This document shows positions 17,054 to 25,381 of a DNA stretch of 64,000 nt, piece by piece. The notes under the pieces were generated by a model. It saw nothing but the letters and a program-made list of their open reading frames with translations, was not told the DNA's origin and made no database searches. Source of the stretch: JAWKUK01 sp041398605 (GTDB taxonomy: Bacteria; Planctomycetota; UBA1135; GCA-002686595); assembly GCA_041398605.1 (NCBI GenBank), contig JAWKUK010000007.1:186001-250000 (forward strand). Direction: 5' to 3'. Position 1 is the first letter of the stretch, and each line of letters opens with the position of its first letter. The position numbers and the translations under genes were made by a program.

Positions 17054-19660
17054 TCAATTGGATCTACGACGAGGCTTCGCTTGCGGCGGGGCGTGCATGG
17101 GGTCCTCGGGCCACGAGTGCTTGGGGTAGCGCACGCGCAGGTCCTTGCGCACGACGTGGTAGGCGTCGCGCCAGAACGACGCGAGGTCCGTCGTCACCTG
17201 CTGCGGTCGCCCATTGGGCGCCAGGAGATGCAGCACCACGGGCACGCGCCCGCGCGCCACGGTCGGCGTGGTGGCGAGGCCGAAGAGCTCCTGGATCCGC
17301 ACGGCGAGGACCGGCGCGCGGCCCGGCTCGTACTGCACGCGCAAGCGATTGCCGGTCGGGACCTGGATGCGTTCGGGCGCGTCACGCTCGAGCGCCGCCC
17401 GCTGCTCGCGCGTGAGGAGCCCCAGCAGGACGTCGATCGTCGGCGCCTTGGCGAGGTCCGCATACGATCGACAGCCCGGCGCGACGAGCGGCACGAGCTG
17501 CGCCAAGAACGTGTCGTCGACCTTGGGCAGCGCGAGCTCCGGGCTCCACTCGGCGAGGCACGCGAGCCGCGCGAGGACGTCCGCGAGGTCGCCCTCCTCC
17601 GCGCCGAGCGCGCGCCGCGGCTCGAGCTGCGCGGCCTCCACGAGCACACGCTCCGTCGCGACGGGGTCGTTCAACGGGTGGTCTTGCTCCGACATCACGA
17701 GGGCGCCGAGCAGCTCGCGCCGCCGTCCGATGACGCGCGTCGTGCGGGGGTCGAAGACGGGCTCGACCTCGATGTGGGTGCGGCCACCGGCGACCCACTC
17801 GCGCTCGACGTGGCTCGCTTGACGCACGAGGGCCTCGCCCTGGCCCCCGTCGACCTCCAGCGCGAGAAAGAGCTCGCCCTCGGTGACCCCGGATGTCGGC
17901 GCGAGCCGCACGCCACGCCCGCCGACCATCACGCCGCGCGTGGGGTCTTCGCGCCGCCGGCACAAGCGATCGGGGAAGGCCGCGAGCAGCGCGCGCAGGA
18001 GGCCGTCCGCGCCCTCGAGCAAGGGAGCCTCGCCACCTGCGCCACGCCTCCGCGGCGCACAGCCGCGGTCTCCGACGTCGCTCTCGACCCGCAGGAGCTG
18101 GTCGCGCGCCTTCAAGATCTGGTGCGCCGCGCCCGCGCGCAGGTCGCCGATGGGGAACTGTGTGCGGCCGCTGCGCTCGAAGGCCTCGAGCGCCCGCACG
18201 CGCTCGAGGACGTCCGAGTCCCAAGCATCGCTCGCCCGAGCGCCACGCTCGCGCCCGAACGGGTCGCGGTCGGCCAGGAGCGCCGCCGCGAGGGCCGCCC
18301 GGTCGCCTGCACCCAGGCGCGCGCCCTCGACGAGCAGCCGACCGAGGCGCGGATGGATGGGCAGCGCGGCCAGGGCCTGCCCGAGCGGGGTCAGGACGGC
18401 GCGCCCGCCGCCGCCGGGCGTGCTCGCCCGGCCCAGGGCCCCGAGGCGCTCCAGGAGCTGGCGCGCCCGCGCGATCGCCTCGCGACCGGGCGCCTCGAAC
18501 CAAGGGAACGCCTCGGCGTCTGGCTCCCCCCAGGCCGCGAGCTGCAGGAGCGGCCCAGCCAGGTCGAGCCGCTGGACCTCGGGCGCGGTCCGCGGCTCCA
18601 GGGTCCGATCGTCGACTTGGCTCCAGAGCCGGATGCACGTCCCGGGCCCCTGCCGCCCAGCGCGGCCCGTGCGTTGATCGGCCGAGGCCCGGTCGATCCG
18701 CTCCAGCGTGAGGCGGTCGAGGCCGACCGTCGGGTCGTGCCTGAGCACCCGCGCGAGCCCCGCGTCGATCACGATCGAAACCCCGTCGACGGTGACGCTC
18801 GATTCTGCCACGTTGGTCGCGAGCACCACCCGCCGCCGCGGCCCGCGGCGCAGGGCCGCGTCCTGGCGCGCGGGGTCGAGGTCGCCGTAGAGCTCGTGCA
18901 CCTCTGCCGCCCCCGCGCCGCTCGCCAGGCGCTCGCGTACGCGGCGGATCTCGCCGACGCCGGGCAGGAACACGAGGACGTCCCCAAGGGTCTCGGCCCC
19001 CGGCCCCGCGGGCGGCGCGGCGAGCGCGAGGCGGATCGCGCGCGCGACGTGGTCCTCGAGGCGCTCCCGCGGCTCGGGCGCGAGGTGCCGCGTCTCGACG
19101 GGGAAGAGGCGCCCCTCGCTGCGCACGGTCGGCGCGGGGGTGGTGTCCCCGAGGAAGCGCGCGACGGGCTCGGCCTCGAGGGTCGCAGAACAGACGAGCA
19201 GGGCCAGGTCGGGCCGCACCTCCCGCTGCGCCCGACGCGCCATCGCCAGGGCGAGGTCCGCGTCCAGGCGGCGCTCGTGGAATTCGTCGAAGACGAGCGC
19301 GCCCACGCCCTCCAGGAAGGGGTCGTCCTGGAGGCGGCGCAGCAGGATGCCTTCGGTCGCGAAGAGGATCCGGGTGTCGCGACCGGCGCGGCGGTCGAAG
19401 CGCACGTGCCAGCCGACCTCCTGGCCGAGGGTCGCCCCGGTCTCCTCTGCGACGCGCCGGGCCGCGGCGCGCGCGGCGATCCGACGTGGCTCCACCACGA
19501 TGACGGGCCCGAGCCCGGCGCGCTCCAGGGCCGGCGGGACGCGCGTCGTCTTGCCGGCACCTGGGGGCGCCACGAGCGCGGCGCCACGCCGCTCGCGCAG
19601 CGCTGCGACGACCTCGTCCAGGACGTCATCAACGGGCAGCGGCGCGGGCCGGCGGCTCAC
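17054..19660 (-). CDS. hrpB: ATP-dependent RNA helicase HrpB
   Basis: The protein has 868 residues, the usual HrpB length. It is a DEAH-type helicase with Walker A PPGAGKTTRVP near 32-42, the DEFHERR box at 125-131, SAT at 158-160, a helicase C-domain (LATNVAESSVTVDGV, later QRTGRAGRQGPG), and the HrpB-specific C-terminus (LASFWRDAYHVVRKDLRVRYPKHSWPEDP, given here as two joined blocks). Its cellular role is poorly defined in bacteria; RNA remodelling is inferred from the family. The start is a GTG that overlaps the stop of the upstream DUF1499 gene as GTGA, indicating co-translation. Confidence 0.93.
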   Translation of the reverse strand: MSRRPAPLPVDDVLDEVVAALRERRGAALVAPPGAGKTTRVPPALERAGLGPVIVVEPRRIAARAAARRVAEETGATLGQEVGWHVRFDRRAGRDTRILFATEGILLRRLQDDPFLEGVGALVFDEFHERRLDADLALAMARRAQREVRPDLALLVCSATLEAEPVARFLGDTTPAPTVRSEGRLFPVETRHLAPEPRERLEDHVARAIRLALAAPPAGPGAETLGDVLVFLPGVGEIRRVRERLASGAGAAEVHELYGDLDPARQDAALRRGPRRRVVLATNVAESSVTVDGVSIVIDAGLARVLRHDPTVGLDRLTLERIDRASADQRTGRAGRQGPGTCIRLWSQVDDRTLEPRTAPEVQRLDLAGPLLQLAAWGEPDAEAFPWFEAPGREAIARARQLLERLGALGRASTPGGGGRAVLTPLGQALAALPIHPRLGRLLVEGARLGAGDRAALAAALLADRDPFGRERGARASDAWDSDVLERVRALEAFERSGRTQFPIGDLRAGAAHQILKARDQLLRVESDVGDRGCAPRRRGAGGEAPLLEGADGLLRALLAAFPDRLCRRREDPTRGVMVGGRGVRLAPTSGVTEGELFLALEVDGGQGEALVRQASHVEREWVAGGRTHIEVEPVFDPRTTRVIGRRRELLGALVMSEQDHPLNDPVATERVLVEAAQLEPRRALGAEEGDLADVLARLACLAEWSPELALPKVDDTFLAQLVPLVAPGCRSYADLAKAPTIDVLLGLLTREQRAALERDAPERIQVPTGNRLRVQYEPGRAPVLAVRIQELFGLATTPTVARGRVPVVLHLLAPNGRPQQVTTDLASFWRDAYHVVRKDLRVRYPKHSWPEDPMHAPPQAKPRRRSN

Positions 19661-20142
19661 TTCAAGCCCGCGAGCACCTCGCGCAGGACCTCGACCCGTT
19701 TGCGGTTCTGCCCAAAGTCCGAATGGCCGACGCGCGAGCCCGAGCGCACGTGCACGACGCGTGCATCGCGGTCGAGGAGCAGCTCGACGTCGTCACGGAA
19801 ACGCAAATAGGGCGTCACGAACTCCACGTGGGCGAAGTTCGGCGGCAGCGGCGGGCTCGCAGGCGGGTCCTGCTGCGGGAACGCCGTCCGCATGACGACC
19901 CGGGCATCGGAGCGCGCGTCCAGCACCTCGAGGAAGCGCTGGAACGTCCCTTGGGCGTCGACGTCCGCCGGCAGGGCGAGGGGCGCGACGCGTTGGGCCT
20001 CGTCCTCCGCTTGGCTCGAGACACAGTTCGGCTTCGCGGGGCATGGGCGCAGCTGTCCATCGATGAGCCCGACCGCCGGCACGCGAGACGAGAGCAGAAC
20101 GGGAGCAAAGAGCACAACGAGAAGCAATGCTGCGATGAGCAT
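19657..20142 (-). CDS. DUF1499 membrane-anchored protein
   Basis: The protein has 161 residues from the ATG at 20142. One hydrophobic N-terminal segment (MLIAALLLVVLFAPVLL) acts as an anchor or uncleaved signal. The DUF1499 signature follows: PCPAKPNCVSSQA, then HVEFVTPYLRFRDDVELLLD and VRSGSRVGHSDFGQNRKRVE. The function of the family is unknown. Its stop overlaps the GTG of hrpB by four bases. A TTG 27 bases upstream is an alternative start. Confidence 0.85.
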   Translation of the reverse strand: MLIAALLLVVLFAPVLLSSRVPAVGLIDGQLRPCPAKPNCVSSQAEDEAQRVAPLALPADVDAQGTFQRFLEVLDARSDARVVMRTAFPQQDPPASPPLPPNFAHVEFVTPYLRFRDDVELLLDRDARVVHVRSGSRVGHSDFGQNRKRVEVLREVLAGLK

Positions 20143-20333
20143 GGGGAGCTTCGAGATGAGGCGTGGCAACGACTTCGACTCCTGGTGGATCTCGATCCCG
20201 GAACAAAGGGGGCCCCGGCGCAGCTAGGGCGGAAACTCGGAACCGAGAACGATACGATGCGGCTGGCCGCGAGGCGAACGGGGAACCATGAGGGTGGTCT
20301 CCCGGAGGGAATCGTTGCGCGCGCCCCAACGCC

Positions 20334-23300
20334 ATGCACGTGACTTCCGCACTACTCAGCCATTTTGTCGCGCTCGCCGCGGGGTCGGACGCCAACAGCC
20401 TCGTTCCGAAGCTGCTCCAGATCCTCGGCGGCGGCTTCGTCGGCGGCGTGATCTGCTGGACGCTCGCCAAGCGCCAGTCGCTCACGACGCACCGCGTCCA
20501 GCAGGAGCTATGGGACCGAAAGTTCCGCTTGGCGGAGGCGGATCGCGAGGCCGCGGTCACGGCGCTGAACCAGAACAACGTCGACGTCAAGAAGATCAAG
20601 GCGACGTTCGAGGGTCACGTCCAGAAGATCAACGGCCTACAGCAAGAGCTCGACGGCGAGCGCGCGCGCATCAACGAGATGCGCTCCGCGATCGGTCAAC
20701 GCGAAGGCCTCGCGTCGAAGCTGCACACAGAGCGCGAACGGCTCGACGAGTCGCTCAACGAGGTGCGCTCGGCGTTGGCTCTGGCGACCGGTGAGCGCGA
20801 CGCGGCGCAGAAGGCGCGGAGCGCCGCGGAGCGCGAGCGCGACACGTTGCGCGCGGACATCGCGGGCCTCGAGGCGCGCCTCGAAGAGGTCACGCAGCGC
20901 TCGCAGTCCGAGATCGCCGAGCGAGAGAGCGCCGTCGATGAGCTCGAACGGCGGCTCGCTGAGACCGTCGAGGCCAACGGCGCGGCGCTGGCGGGGCTCG
21001 AAGAGCGCATCCGCAGCCTCGAGCCGGTGCCGGACCAGCTCGAAGCGGCGGAGCGACTGCTCGAGGAGTGGGAGCAGCGCTACGACGAAGCAACCCACAG
21101 CGCGCAGCAAGAGATCCAGGCCCTGCGCACGCAGCTCAAGGCGCTGACGCCGCTGCCCGAGACGCTGGCAGACACCGAGCGTGAGCTCATCGCGTTGCGC
21201 GCCGCCCACGCGGCGCTGCGCGAGGAGTCCGGCGCGGAGATCCGCGCGCTCACGGCGCGTGTCGAAGAGCTCGCGCCGACGCCCGAGCTGCTCGAAGTGG
21301 CGAGCCTCGAGCTCAGCGAGCTCCAGGGGGCTCACAGCGCGCTGCTGAACGAGAGCCGCGCCGAGATCACCGCCTTGTCCGCGCGCGTGGCGGAGTTGGC
21401 GCCATTCCCCGAGCGCCACGCGGAGGCTGCGGCCGCGCTGGCTGCGCTCGAAGCGGCCCACGCCGAGCTCCGCGCCGAGCGGGACGCCGAGATCGCGCGC
21501 CTACGGACCGAGGTCGAGGACCTGGCGCCGGCGCCGGGCAAGCTCGCGGACACCCTCGAGACGCTGCGCGAGCTGCGCCAAACGCACGCGGCGCTCGAAG
21601 CGCAGCTCGCCAAGGAGCGCGCCGAGGCTGAAGAGCGTCGAGTCAGCGAGATGACCGAACTCGACGAAGTGCTGCAAGCCGAGCTGGCCGACCTCGAAGC
21701 GCGGCGTGCGCGCGAGGTGGCGGAGCTCGACGAGCGTCGCCGCAGTGAGCTCGAGGCGCTCGAGCTGCGGCGCGCGCGCGAAGTCGCAGAGCTTCAGGCG
21801 CGCCTCGCTAGCGAAGTGTCGGAGGTGCAGGAGCTCCGGGCGAGCGAGGTCGCAGCGCTCCAAGCGCTGCGCACGCGCGAGGTCGCTGAGATCGATGGGC
21901 GCCTCACCGCACAGCTCGAAGCCCTCGAGGCGGCCCGCGTCGAACAGCTCGCTGCGCTCGACGCCCAGCGCCTCCAAGAGCTCGCCGAGCTGGAGGCCCT
22001 CCGTGTCGACGGCTTGGACGCGCTCGATGCGCGCCGGGTGGCCGAGGTCGACGCGCTCGAGGCGCAGCGCGTGCGAGAGCTGGCTGAGCTCGAAGAGCGG
22101 CGGGTCAGCGAGCTGTCCGAGCTCGAGGAGCGGCGCGCGCGCGAAGTGGCTGAGCTCCAAGGGCGGCTCGCTCGCGAGGTGCAGGAGCTCGAAGAGCGGC
22201 GTTCGCGCGAGGTGTCCGAGCTCGAAGCACGGCGCGCTCGCGAGGTGGCCGAGCTCGAGGCGCTGCGCACCAAAGACCTCGCCGAGCTCGAGGCCAAGCG
22301 CGCCAGCGAGGTCGCGGAGCTCGAGGCGCTCCGCGCCGAGGACCTCGCAGCGCTAGAGGCGCAGCGCGCCAGCGAGGTGGCAACGCTCGAGGCACAGCTC
22401 GAGCGCGAGGTGCTCTCGCTGAACGAGCTGCGCACCAGCGACGTCGGCAAGGTCGAAGCGCGCCTGTCGGCCGCCCTGCAGGCGCTCGAAGAGCGCAGGC
22501 AGCGTGAGCTCGCTGAGCTGAGCGCCAAGCGCGAGCGCGACCTCGCGACCCTCGAGGCCCAGCGCGTCTCAGAGCTCGCCGCGCTGGAGCTGCGGCGTGC
22601 GACGGAGGTGGCGACGCTGCAAGAGCGCCTGGACCTCGAAGTGAGCTCGCTGTCGGCGCGAGTGAACGACCTCGCGCCCGCTCCGGAGCGCCTCCGCGCC
22701 CGCGAGCAGGAGCTCATCGAGCTGCGTGAAGCGCGCGCCGCTGCCGACGCGGAGCACGCGCGCGAGATGCACGGTCTGCGAGAGCGCCTCGCCGTCCTCG
22801 AGCAGGTGCCCCCGCGGCTCGCAGAGCGCGAGGCCGAGCTGGTCCGCCTGCGCGAGCTGCTCGACACAGGCAGCAACGATGCCGCGCGGCAGATCAAGGC
22901 GCTGGAGGCGCGCGTCGCCCAGCTCTCGCCGCTCACCGCTGAGCTGCAGCGCGCACAGGCCGACCTCGAGGGCTCGCGCAAGCGCCTCGAGGTCCTCGAG
23001 CCGAAGGCGACGGAGCTCGTCCGCGTCGAGACCGCGCTGGAGGCCACGCGGGAGATGCTCGCGCGGGTGAACGCCGAACGCAGCGAGCAGGTGGATGAGC
23101 TCGAGGCGCGGGTTCTGGAGCTCGAACCGTTCCGCGTGACCTTGGCGACCCGCGAAGGCGAGCTCCAAGCGCTGCGTGCGCAGTACGACGCGCTCGACAC
23201 GCGGTCGCGCGCCGAGCTCGACGAGCTGCGCCGCAAGGTCTCGGAGCTCGCGCCGCTGCCAGAGCGCGTGTCCGCGCGCGACGCGGAGCTCGCGCGGTTG

Positions 23301-24464
23301 CGCGCCGAGCGCGACGAGCTCTTGGCGGCCCGCGACGCGGAGATCGAGGCCCTCCGTTCGCGGCTCGCGAGCCTCGCCGACTTGCCCGAGCAGGTCGACG
23401 TTGCGGCGCAGAGCCTCGCGGCGACGCGCGAGGAGCTGGCGGAGCTCGATGCCCGCAAGCAGCGTGAAGTCACGGAGCTTCGTCGGCGTGTGGCCGAGCT
23501 CGAGCCGATCGCGCCTGCGTTGCAGGAGCGCAACAAGGAGCTGGACGCGCTGCGTGCGGAGCACGAACGGGTCGTGAAGCACTCGGAGCGCGAGCTCGCG
23601 CGCCTGGAACGTCGCGCAACGCAGCTTGAGGCGAGCGAGCGCGACCTGAAGACCGTCCGCAAGGACTTGGCTGACCTCACCCGCCAGCTCGGGCGTGAGA
23701 GCAAGGACGGCGAAGCGCTGCTGAAGCGCCTGGAAGCGGCGCGGCTCGAGACTGAGGCGCGCAAGAAGGAGGTCGCGGGGCTGCGCAAACAGATCTCCGA
23801 GGTCCAGTCGGCTCAGAAGTCCGACCAGATGACCGCGCACGAGCTCGGGAAGAAGCTGAAGGCCATGGAGACCGAGCAGATGGCGCTGCAGCTCAAGCTC
23901 GAACGAAGCCAGGAGCAGCTCGAGACGGCCGAGCGCGAACGCTCGGCGGCGCGCAAGGCGCTGCAGGCCGCGCCGGGCAAGGACGCGCCGGCGCGCCCGT
24001 CGGCGACGCCGGCGACCGCGTTCGACAGCCGCGCCAAGGCCGAGCCGAAGGCGGACGCGAAGCCGAGCAAGTCGGAGAAGGCAGCAGCTCCCTCCAAGGC
24101 GCGCGGGAAGCGCGTCGCGAAGCCCGCGCAAGCGAGCGTGTCCCAGGGCGATGCGGTCGCCGAAGCAGCGGCCGACGCGACGCAGAAGACGCCCGCCGAG
24201 AGCGTCAAGACGTTGAAGCCCCATCCGCGGCCGGCGAAGGGCGGCGATGACGACCTCAAAGTGATCACCGGTATCGGCCCGTCCTTTGAGAAGAGCCTCA
24301 AGAAGGCCGGGATCTCGAACTATCGCGACTTGGCGCAGCTCAAGGGCGATGACCTGAGCGCGCTCGCGTCCAAGGTCGAGATCCCGCTGGAGCGCATCAA
24401 GCGCGAACGTTGGGTGCAGCGGGCGAAGAAGGCCCACTACGAGAAGTACCAAGAGCGCCTGTGA
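20334..24464 (+). CDS. Giant membrane-anchored coiled-coil protein with C-terminal helix-hairpin-helix domain
   Basis: The protein has 1,376 residues. A single hydrophobic stretch (about 26-43, LLQILGGGFVGGVICW) would anchor it to the inner membrane. Two kinds of coiled-coil repeat follow. Residues 229-434 and 780-1097 are built of 42-residue units (six heptads), each opening with a Leu-x-Pro-x-Pro-Glu-like hinge and ending in a stretch like AEIxALxARVxE. Between them, residues 435-775 form 31 uninterrupted 11-residue units (RRAREVAELEA type). A Lys/Ala/Pro-rich linker (about 1200-1300) leads to a helix-hairpin-helix domain (DLKVITGIGPSFEKSLKKAGI, then ERIKRERWVQRAKK), as in the FEN1-like HhH family, which suggests DNA binding. 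It could tether nucleoid to membrane or act as a long spacer; this is inference. Confidence 0.8.
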   Translation: MHVTSALLSHFVALAAGSDANSLVPKLLQILGGGFVGGVICWTLAKRQSLTTHRVQQELWDRKFRLAEADREAAVTALNQNNVDVKKIKATFEGHVQKINGLQQELDGERARINEMRSAIGQREGLASKLHTERERLDESLNEVRSALALATGERDAAQKARSAAERERDTLRADIAGLEARLEEVTQRSQSEIAERESAVDELERRLAETVEANGAALAGLEERIRSLEPVPDQLEAAERLLEEWEQRYDEATHSAQQEIQALRTQLKALTPLPETLADTERELIALRAAHAALREESGAEIRALTARVEELAPTPELLEVASLELSELQGAHSALLNESRAEITALSARVAELAPFPERHAEAAAALAALEAAHAELRAERDAEIARLRTEVEDLAPAPGKLADTLETLRELRQTHAALEAQLAKERAEAEERRVSEMTELDEVLQAELADLEARRAREVAELDERRRSELEALELRRAREVAELQARLASEVSEVQELRASEVAALQALRTREVAEIDGRLTAQLEALEAARVEQLAALDAQRLQELAELEALRVDGLDALDARRVAEVDALEAQRVRELAELEERRVSELSELEERRAREVAELQGRLAREVQELEERRSREVSELEARRAREVAELEALRTKDLAELEAKRASEVAELEALRAEDLAALEAQRASEVATLEAQLEREVLSLNELRTSDVGKVEARLSAALQALEERRQRELAELSAKRERDLATLEAQRVSELAALELRRATEVATLQERLDLEVSSLSARVNDLAPAPERLRAREQELIELREARAAADAEHAREMHGLRERLAVLEQVPPRLAEREAELVRLRELLDTGSNDAARQIKALEARVAQLSPLTAELQRAQADLEGSRKRLEVLEPKATELVRVETALEATREMLARVNAERSEQVDELEARVLELEPFRVTLATREGELQALRAQYDALDTRSRAELDELRRKVSELAPLPERVSARDAELARLRAERDELLAARDAEIEALRSRLASLADLPEQVDVAAQSLAATREELAELDARKQREVTELRRRVAELEPIAPALQERNKELDALRAEHERVVKHSERELARLERRATQLEASERDLKTVRKDLADLTRQLGRESKDGEALLKRLEAARLETEARKKEVAGLRKQISEVQSAQKSDQMTAHELGKKLKAMETEQMALQLKLERSQEQLETAERERSAARKALQAAPGKDAPARPSATPATAFDSRAKAEPKADAKPSKSEKAAAPSKARGKRVAKPAQASVSQGDAVAEAAADATQKTPAESVKTLKPHPRPAKGGDDDLKVITGIGPSFEKSLKKAGISNYRDLAQLKGDDLSALASKVEIPLERIKRERWVQRAKKAHYEKYQERL
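21636..22658 (+). repeat. 33-base in-frame repeat array encoding 31 hendecads
   Basis: Thirty-one consecutive 33-base units encode 11-residue repeats with no insertion or deletion, of consensus (R/L/Q)-R-x-x-E-(V/L)-x-x-L-E-(A/E). Flanking 126-base units (21018-21635 and 22671-23624) encode the 42-residue repeats. The periodicity explains the very long open antisense frames here. Confidence 0.85.
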
Positions 24465-24607
24465 GGTCGGGTGCGAGGTGACGCAGCCCCGTCGAGAGAC
24501 AAGCGCCGGGGCCGCGCAGAGCTGGTGATGGCGAGGAGGAGGCGCTTCCACTACCCTCGGGTGTAGGAAGTCGCATTACAGATTCCCCAGCCCCATCCGC
24601 CCGCGCC

Positions 24608-25198
24608 ATGCAGCTCCGTCCCTCCTCACGTCGCCCCTCTCTCCGCTCCTGCGTCTCGCTTGCGCTGGCCGCGACGCTCGCGTCGTGTACGTCCTTGGCC
24701 TTCGACCCCGACCGGGGCGAGCTCGCCGGTCGGCTCCCGGGCGAGGACGAGGCCGTGGTCGGACTCTCGGGCAGCTACACCTTTCGCTCGGACAACGCCG
24801 CCGACCGAGAGGGGCTCGATGTGCGCCTGGAAGCGGGCTACCACGTCGCCGCCGAGCACGAGCTCGGAGGCTGGCTGCTCGGTCGTTACTCGAACCTCGA
24901 GACCGACGCCGAGTCGAAGGAGGAGCTCTGGGGGGGCCTCCACTATCGCTACCACTGGTACCTGAGCGATGCGACGAGCGTCTACTTCGGGCCGACGGTG
25001 GGCTTCGCCAACTTCGACGCGGGCACGAGCTCCGGTACGACGTTGGGTTACGGCGCGCAAGCTGGCGTCCGCCATTGGGTGTCCTCGACCGCGGCGTTGA
25101 CGCTGTCACCGATGGTCTATTGGACCGACTACGACGCCGCAGACGGCGGCTCGGCGTCCGAGGTGCTCGTGCACTGGGGCGTGGCGTTCCGCTTCTGA
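24608..25198 (+). CDS. Small outer-membrane beta-barrel lipoprotein
   Basis: The product has 196 residues. The leader ends in a lipobox (ATLASC), predicting lipidation and export. The mature part is a run of alternating amphipathic strands rich in aromatic residues (VVGLSGSYTF, LDVRLEAGYHV, GGLHYRYHWYL, VYFGPTVGF, GVAFRF), as in eight-stranded outer-membrane barrels. It ends in Phe, consistent with barrel assembly signals. No specific family is recognisable. It is followed by a strong terminator shared with the convergent gene. Confidence 0.7.
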   Translation: MQLRPSSRRPSLRSCVSLALAATLASCTSLAFDPDRGELAGRLPGEDEAVVGLSGSYTFRSDNAADREGLDVRLEAGYHVAAEHELGGWLLGRYSNLETDAESKEELWGGLHYRYHWYLSDATSVYFGPTVGFANFDAGTSSGTTLGYGAQAGVRHWVSSTAALTLSPMVYWTDYDAADGGSASEVLVHWGVAFRF

Positions 25199-25230
25199 TC
25201 GAAGCGCGCAGCCCCGGGCGGATGCGCCAG

Positions 25231-25290
25231 ACAAAGACCCGGACAAAGACCCGGACAAAGACCCGGACAAAGACCCATACAAAGACCAGG
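25231..25290. repeat. Tandem 12-base repeat, five copies
   Basis: ACAAAGACCCGG occurs three times exactly (25231, 25243, 25255), then as ACAAAGACCCAT and ACAAAGACCAGG. The last copy forms the outer part of the left arm of the terminator hairpin at 25280, so the array probably arose by replication slippage of the hairpin arm. Confidence 0.85.
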
Positions 25291-25320
25291 GCCCGAGCGA
25301 TGCTCGGGCCCTGGTCTTTG
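25280..25320. terminator. Strong bidirectional hairpin terminator
   Basis: A perfect 19-base inverted repeat (25280-25298 with 25302-25320) has a three-base loop (GAT). The outer sequence AAAG/CTTT gives a short U-run in each direction. It separates the convergent lipoprotein gene (stop 25198) and tail-domain gene (stop 25382). Confidence 0.85.
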
Positions 25321-25381
25321 GTGAGAGGGACCCTCGCGGGTCCCGATGGCGCGCGACACCAGCAGCGGTGTCGCCGTTACA

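Noticed and set aside
16884..17057. TTG start of the MFS transporter overlapping the hrpB stop
   Set aside because: It adds 58 Arg/Pro/Ser-rich residues before the first membrane helix; the ATG at 16883 gives the normal family start. Kept as an alternative in the entry.
21794..24551. Very long open frames antisense to the coiled-coil gene (for example 21794-23788 and 22569-24551)
   Set aside because: They mirror the 33-base periodic codons of the coiled-coil protein, translate to low-complexity Ser/Arg or Leu/Arg/Glu strings, and have no independent motif or start context.
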